Source: an uncultured Candidatus Saccharibacteria bacterium
GTDB taxonomy: Bacteria > Patescibacteriota > Saccharimonadia > Saccharimonadales > Saccharimonadaceae
NCBI GenBank assembly: GCA_927910745.1
Contig: CAKMNX010000004.1
Coordinates: 1-31,928, forward strand
Reading direction: 5' to 3'
Length of the DNA stretch: 31,928 nucleotides
Part shown: piece after piece, positions 30,987 through 31,928 of the stretch
How the letters are laid out: the number at the start of each line of letters is the position of its first letter
Numbering within the stretch: the stretch's first letter is position 1
Position numbers and translations under genes: made by a program
Notes under the pieces: model-generated
Database searches by the model: none
What the model saw: the letters and a program-made list of their open reading frames with translations, nothing else
What the model was told of the DNA's origin: nothing

Positions 30987-31321
30987 ATTTCTTTTGCCTC
31001 CTCGCGCGTATTAGTCTGTGTATGCAAGCTTGCTGGTATGAGCGAAGTTTCGCACTTGGTGGCAGTTGTGGAGTTGGCGTTCTAGCCATCTCCCGCACTG
31101 CTTTGGGTAAGAATAAAAGCACGCTATACGTTTCCCCAAAAAAGTACAAGCTGCCCTCATCGGCGGAAGGCTATTCGTTGGCTCAATGTAATCGCTCACG
31201 CCGCCGTTGATGTGCTCACAAGGCTGGTACACTAGTGATCGTTACCAAGACACATCGCACAGGAAGCAAGTTCCATCGGTTGCCATCGTCTCTAACCCCG
31301 ACCATCACCGCGCAATGCAAA

Positions 31322-31348
31322 GGCCGCGGCGCCAACATGGCCGCGGCC
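31322..31348. other. GC-rich hairpin in a gene-free stretch
   Basis: GGCCGCGGC (31322-31330) pairs with GCCGCGGCC (31340-31348). It has no T-run and stands alone in 30987-31537, where I see no convincing gene. A cysteine-containing minus-strand frame at 31011-31232 has no supported start or family. Confidence 0.4.
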
Positions 31349-31537
31349 CACCTATTCTCACCCAAGAGCCCCTAGCAGCGCGCTAGTGCTAGCGTTCTAC
31401 CTGTGTAGGGTATTTATTTACCTTGCTGCTTATGCTCAAGCACAGCTATGCTATATCGCCGCTACGTCAGTACCCGAGCCGCTCAATATAATATAATTAC
31501 TCTAATACAGGCCACACTCTACCCTGCCAACCAAAAA

Positions 31538-31566
31538 AGAGAAAGGCATACTGTATGCCTTTCTCT
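31538..31566 (-). terminator. Terminator of the LADTG surface-protein gene
   Basis: AGAGAAAGGCATA (31538-31550) and TATGCCTTTCTCT (31554-31566) form a 13-bp stem; on the minus strand TTTTTT follows. Confidence 0.9.
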
Positions 31567-31595
31567 TGGGTATAGAGACGCTGTAGTGCAGTGCT

Positions 31596-31928
31596 CTAGT
31601 TCTTGCGGCTCTTGACGAACCAGAAGCTTCCGGCGCCAAGACCACTGGCTGCGAGTGCAGCAACGAGCCATACGCTGTCACCGGTGTCAGCGAGAGCTGG
31701 ACCTTCGTGCTTAGCAGGAGCGGCAGCCTCTGCTGCTGGTTTAGCTGCAGGTGCTGGGTTGGCTGCTGGTGCTTGCTCTGCAGCTGGAGCCGGCTCTTCT
31801 GCTGGTGCAGGTTCTACGGCTGGCTCAGCTGGGGCTGGATTTGCCGGAGCTGGGGTTGCGGGCGCAGGTGTGGCCGGAGCGGGTGTAGCAGGCGCAGGAT
31901 TGGCAGGCGCAGGGTTTGCTGGTGCTGG
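31596..31928 (-). CDS. Pro-Ala-repeat surface protein with LADTG sorting signal, C-terminal part
   Basis: The frame runs in from the right edge and stops at 31596. It reads as PAPAN/PAPAT repeats, then Glu-containing PAPAE repeats, a short KPAAEAAAPAKHEGPA spacer, LADTGDS, a hydrophobic helix (WLVAALAASGLGAGSFWF) and VKSRKN. This is a wall-spanning, rod-like repeat stalk with a C-terminal sorting signal of the LAxTG type. The functional N-terminal head lies outside the window, so no role can be given. The same LAxTGDS signal ends the GH16 protein, which suggests that both use one sortase. Confidence 0.9.
   Translation of the reverse strand, partial: PAPANPAPANPAPATPAPATPAPATPAPANPAPAEPAVEPAPAEEPAPAAEQAPAANPAPAAKPAAEAAAPAKHEGPALADTGDSVWLVAALAASGLGAGSFWFVKSRKN

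Noticed and set aside
31011..31232. 73-codon minus-strand cysteine-containing frame
   Set aside because: It begins with GTG without a ribosome binding site, has no recognisable motif, and lies in a hairpin-rich non-coding stretch.
1..31928. CRISPR array, insertion sequence or prophage
   Set aside because: No regular spacer-repeat array, transposase, integrase or phage structural gene is visible in any frame I read.

Overview
The gene content suggests a Candidatus Saccharibacteria (TM7)-like, cell-walled, sortase-using epibiont of the CPR group. This is inferred from gene content and not proven. The signs are a compact division and cell-wall cluster, a PIF1-type helicase with a Myb-like tail, small unknown membrane proteins, secreted lectins, and LAxTG-anchored surface proteins. 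Many genes also start 6-9 nt after a -10 box, as expected for leaderless mRNAs. All genes read with the standard bacterial code.

Region by region. 1-5815 (minus strand) is a division/cell-wall cluster in the order mraZ, rsmH, ftsL-like, ftsI, mraY, ftsW (the last cut by the window edge). Its rsmH is frameshifted and a 22-codon ORF with a good ribosome binding site sits between rsmH and ftsL. The 600-nt gap between mraZ and rsmH is full of inverted repeats. 5816-6282 holds MraZ-box repeats over the mraZ promoter, three DnaA-box-like 9-mers, an AT-rich stretch and the promoter of a 73-aa unknown gene that ends in a branched RNA fold. 6680-11237 (minus) carries a DUF4190-like membrane protein, galU, a HAD-like phosphatase, yvcK/glmR and a GH1 beta-glucosidase. 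11238-15875 (minus) is more accessory: a second copy of the structured intergenic element, a DUF4868/KwaB-like protein, a frameshifted unknown gene, the helicase and an unknown protein. 16025-19100 has two paralogous two-TM proteins (plus strand) on either side of metK (minus), which is controlled by a SAM-I riboswitch. 19181-25842 holds rnhA, an unknown beta-rich protein, a truncated HTH regulator, a VOC protein, an unknown protein, a class I amidotransferase, a CsbD/LEA-like helix protein, a bestrophin-like membrane protein, a Nudix hydrolase and a hypoxanthine phosphoribosyltransferase. 25923-31928 is a surface/secretion island: two tandem secreted B-lectins (one frameshifted), an 898-aa GH16 / Asp-box propeller / LANTG-anchored protein, and the C-terminus of a Pro-Ala-repeat LADTG protein.

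How the genes may work together. The GH16 surface enzyme could cut beta-glucans outside the cell and the cytosolic GH1 enzyme could process the resulting beta-glucosides. GalU and YvcK/GlmR fit sugar-nucleotide supply for the envelope built by the mra/fts genes. The lectins and LAxTG proteins fit attachment to a host cell. These links are inference.

The items most worth a second look are a pair of structured intergenic elements (4971-5062 and 11345-11432) whose stems differ but remain paired while the joining sequence is conserved, the KwaB-like locus, the paralogue pair around metK, and the anchored GH16-propeller protein.
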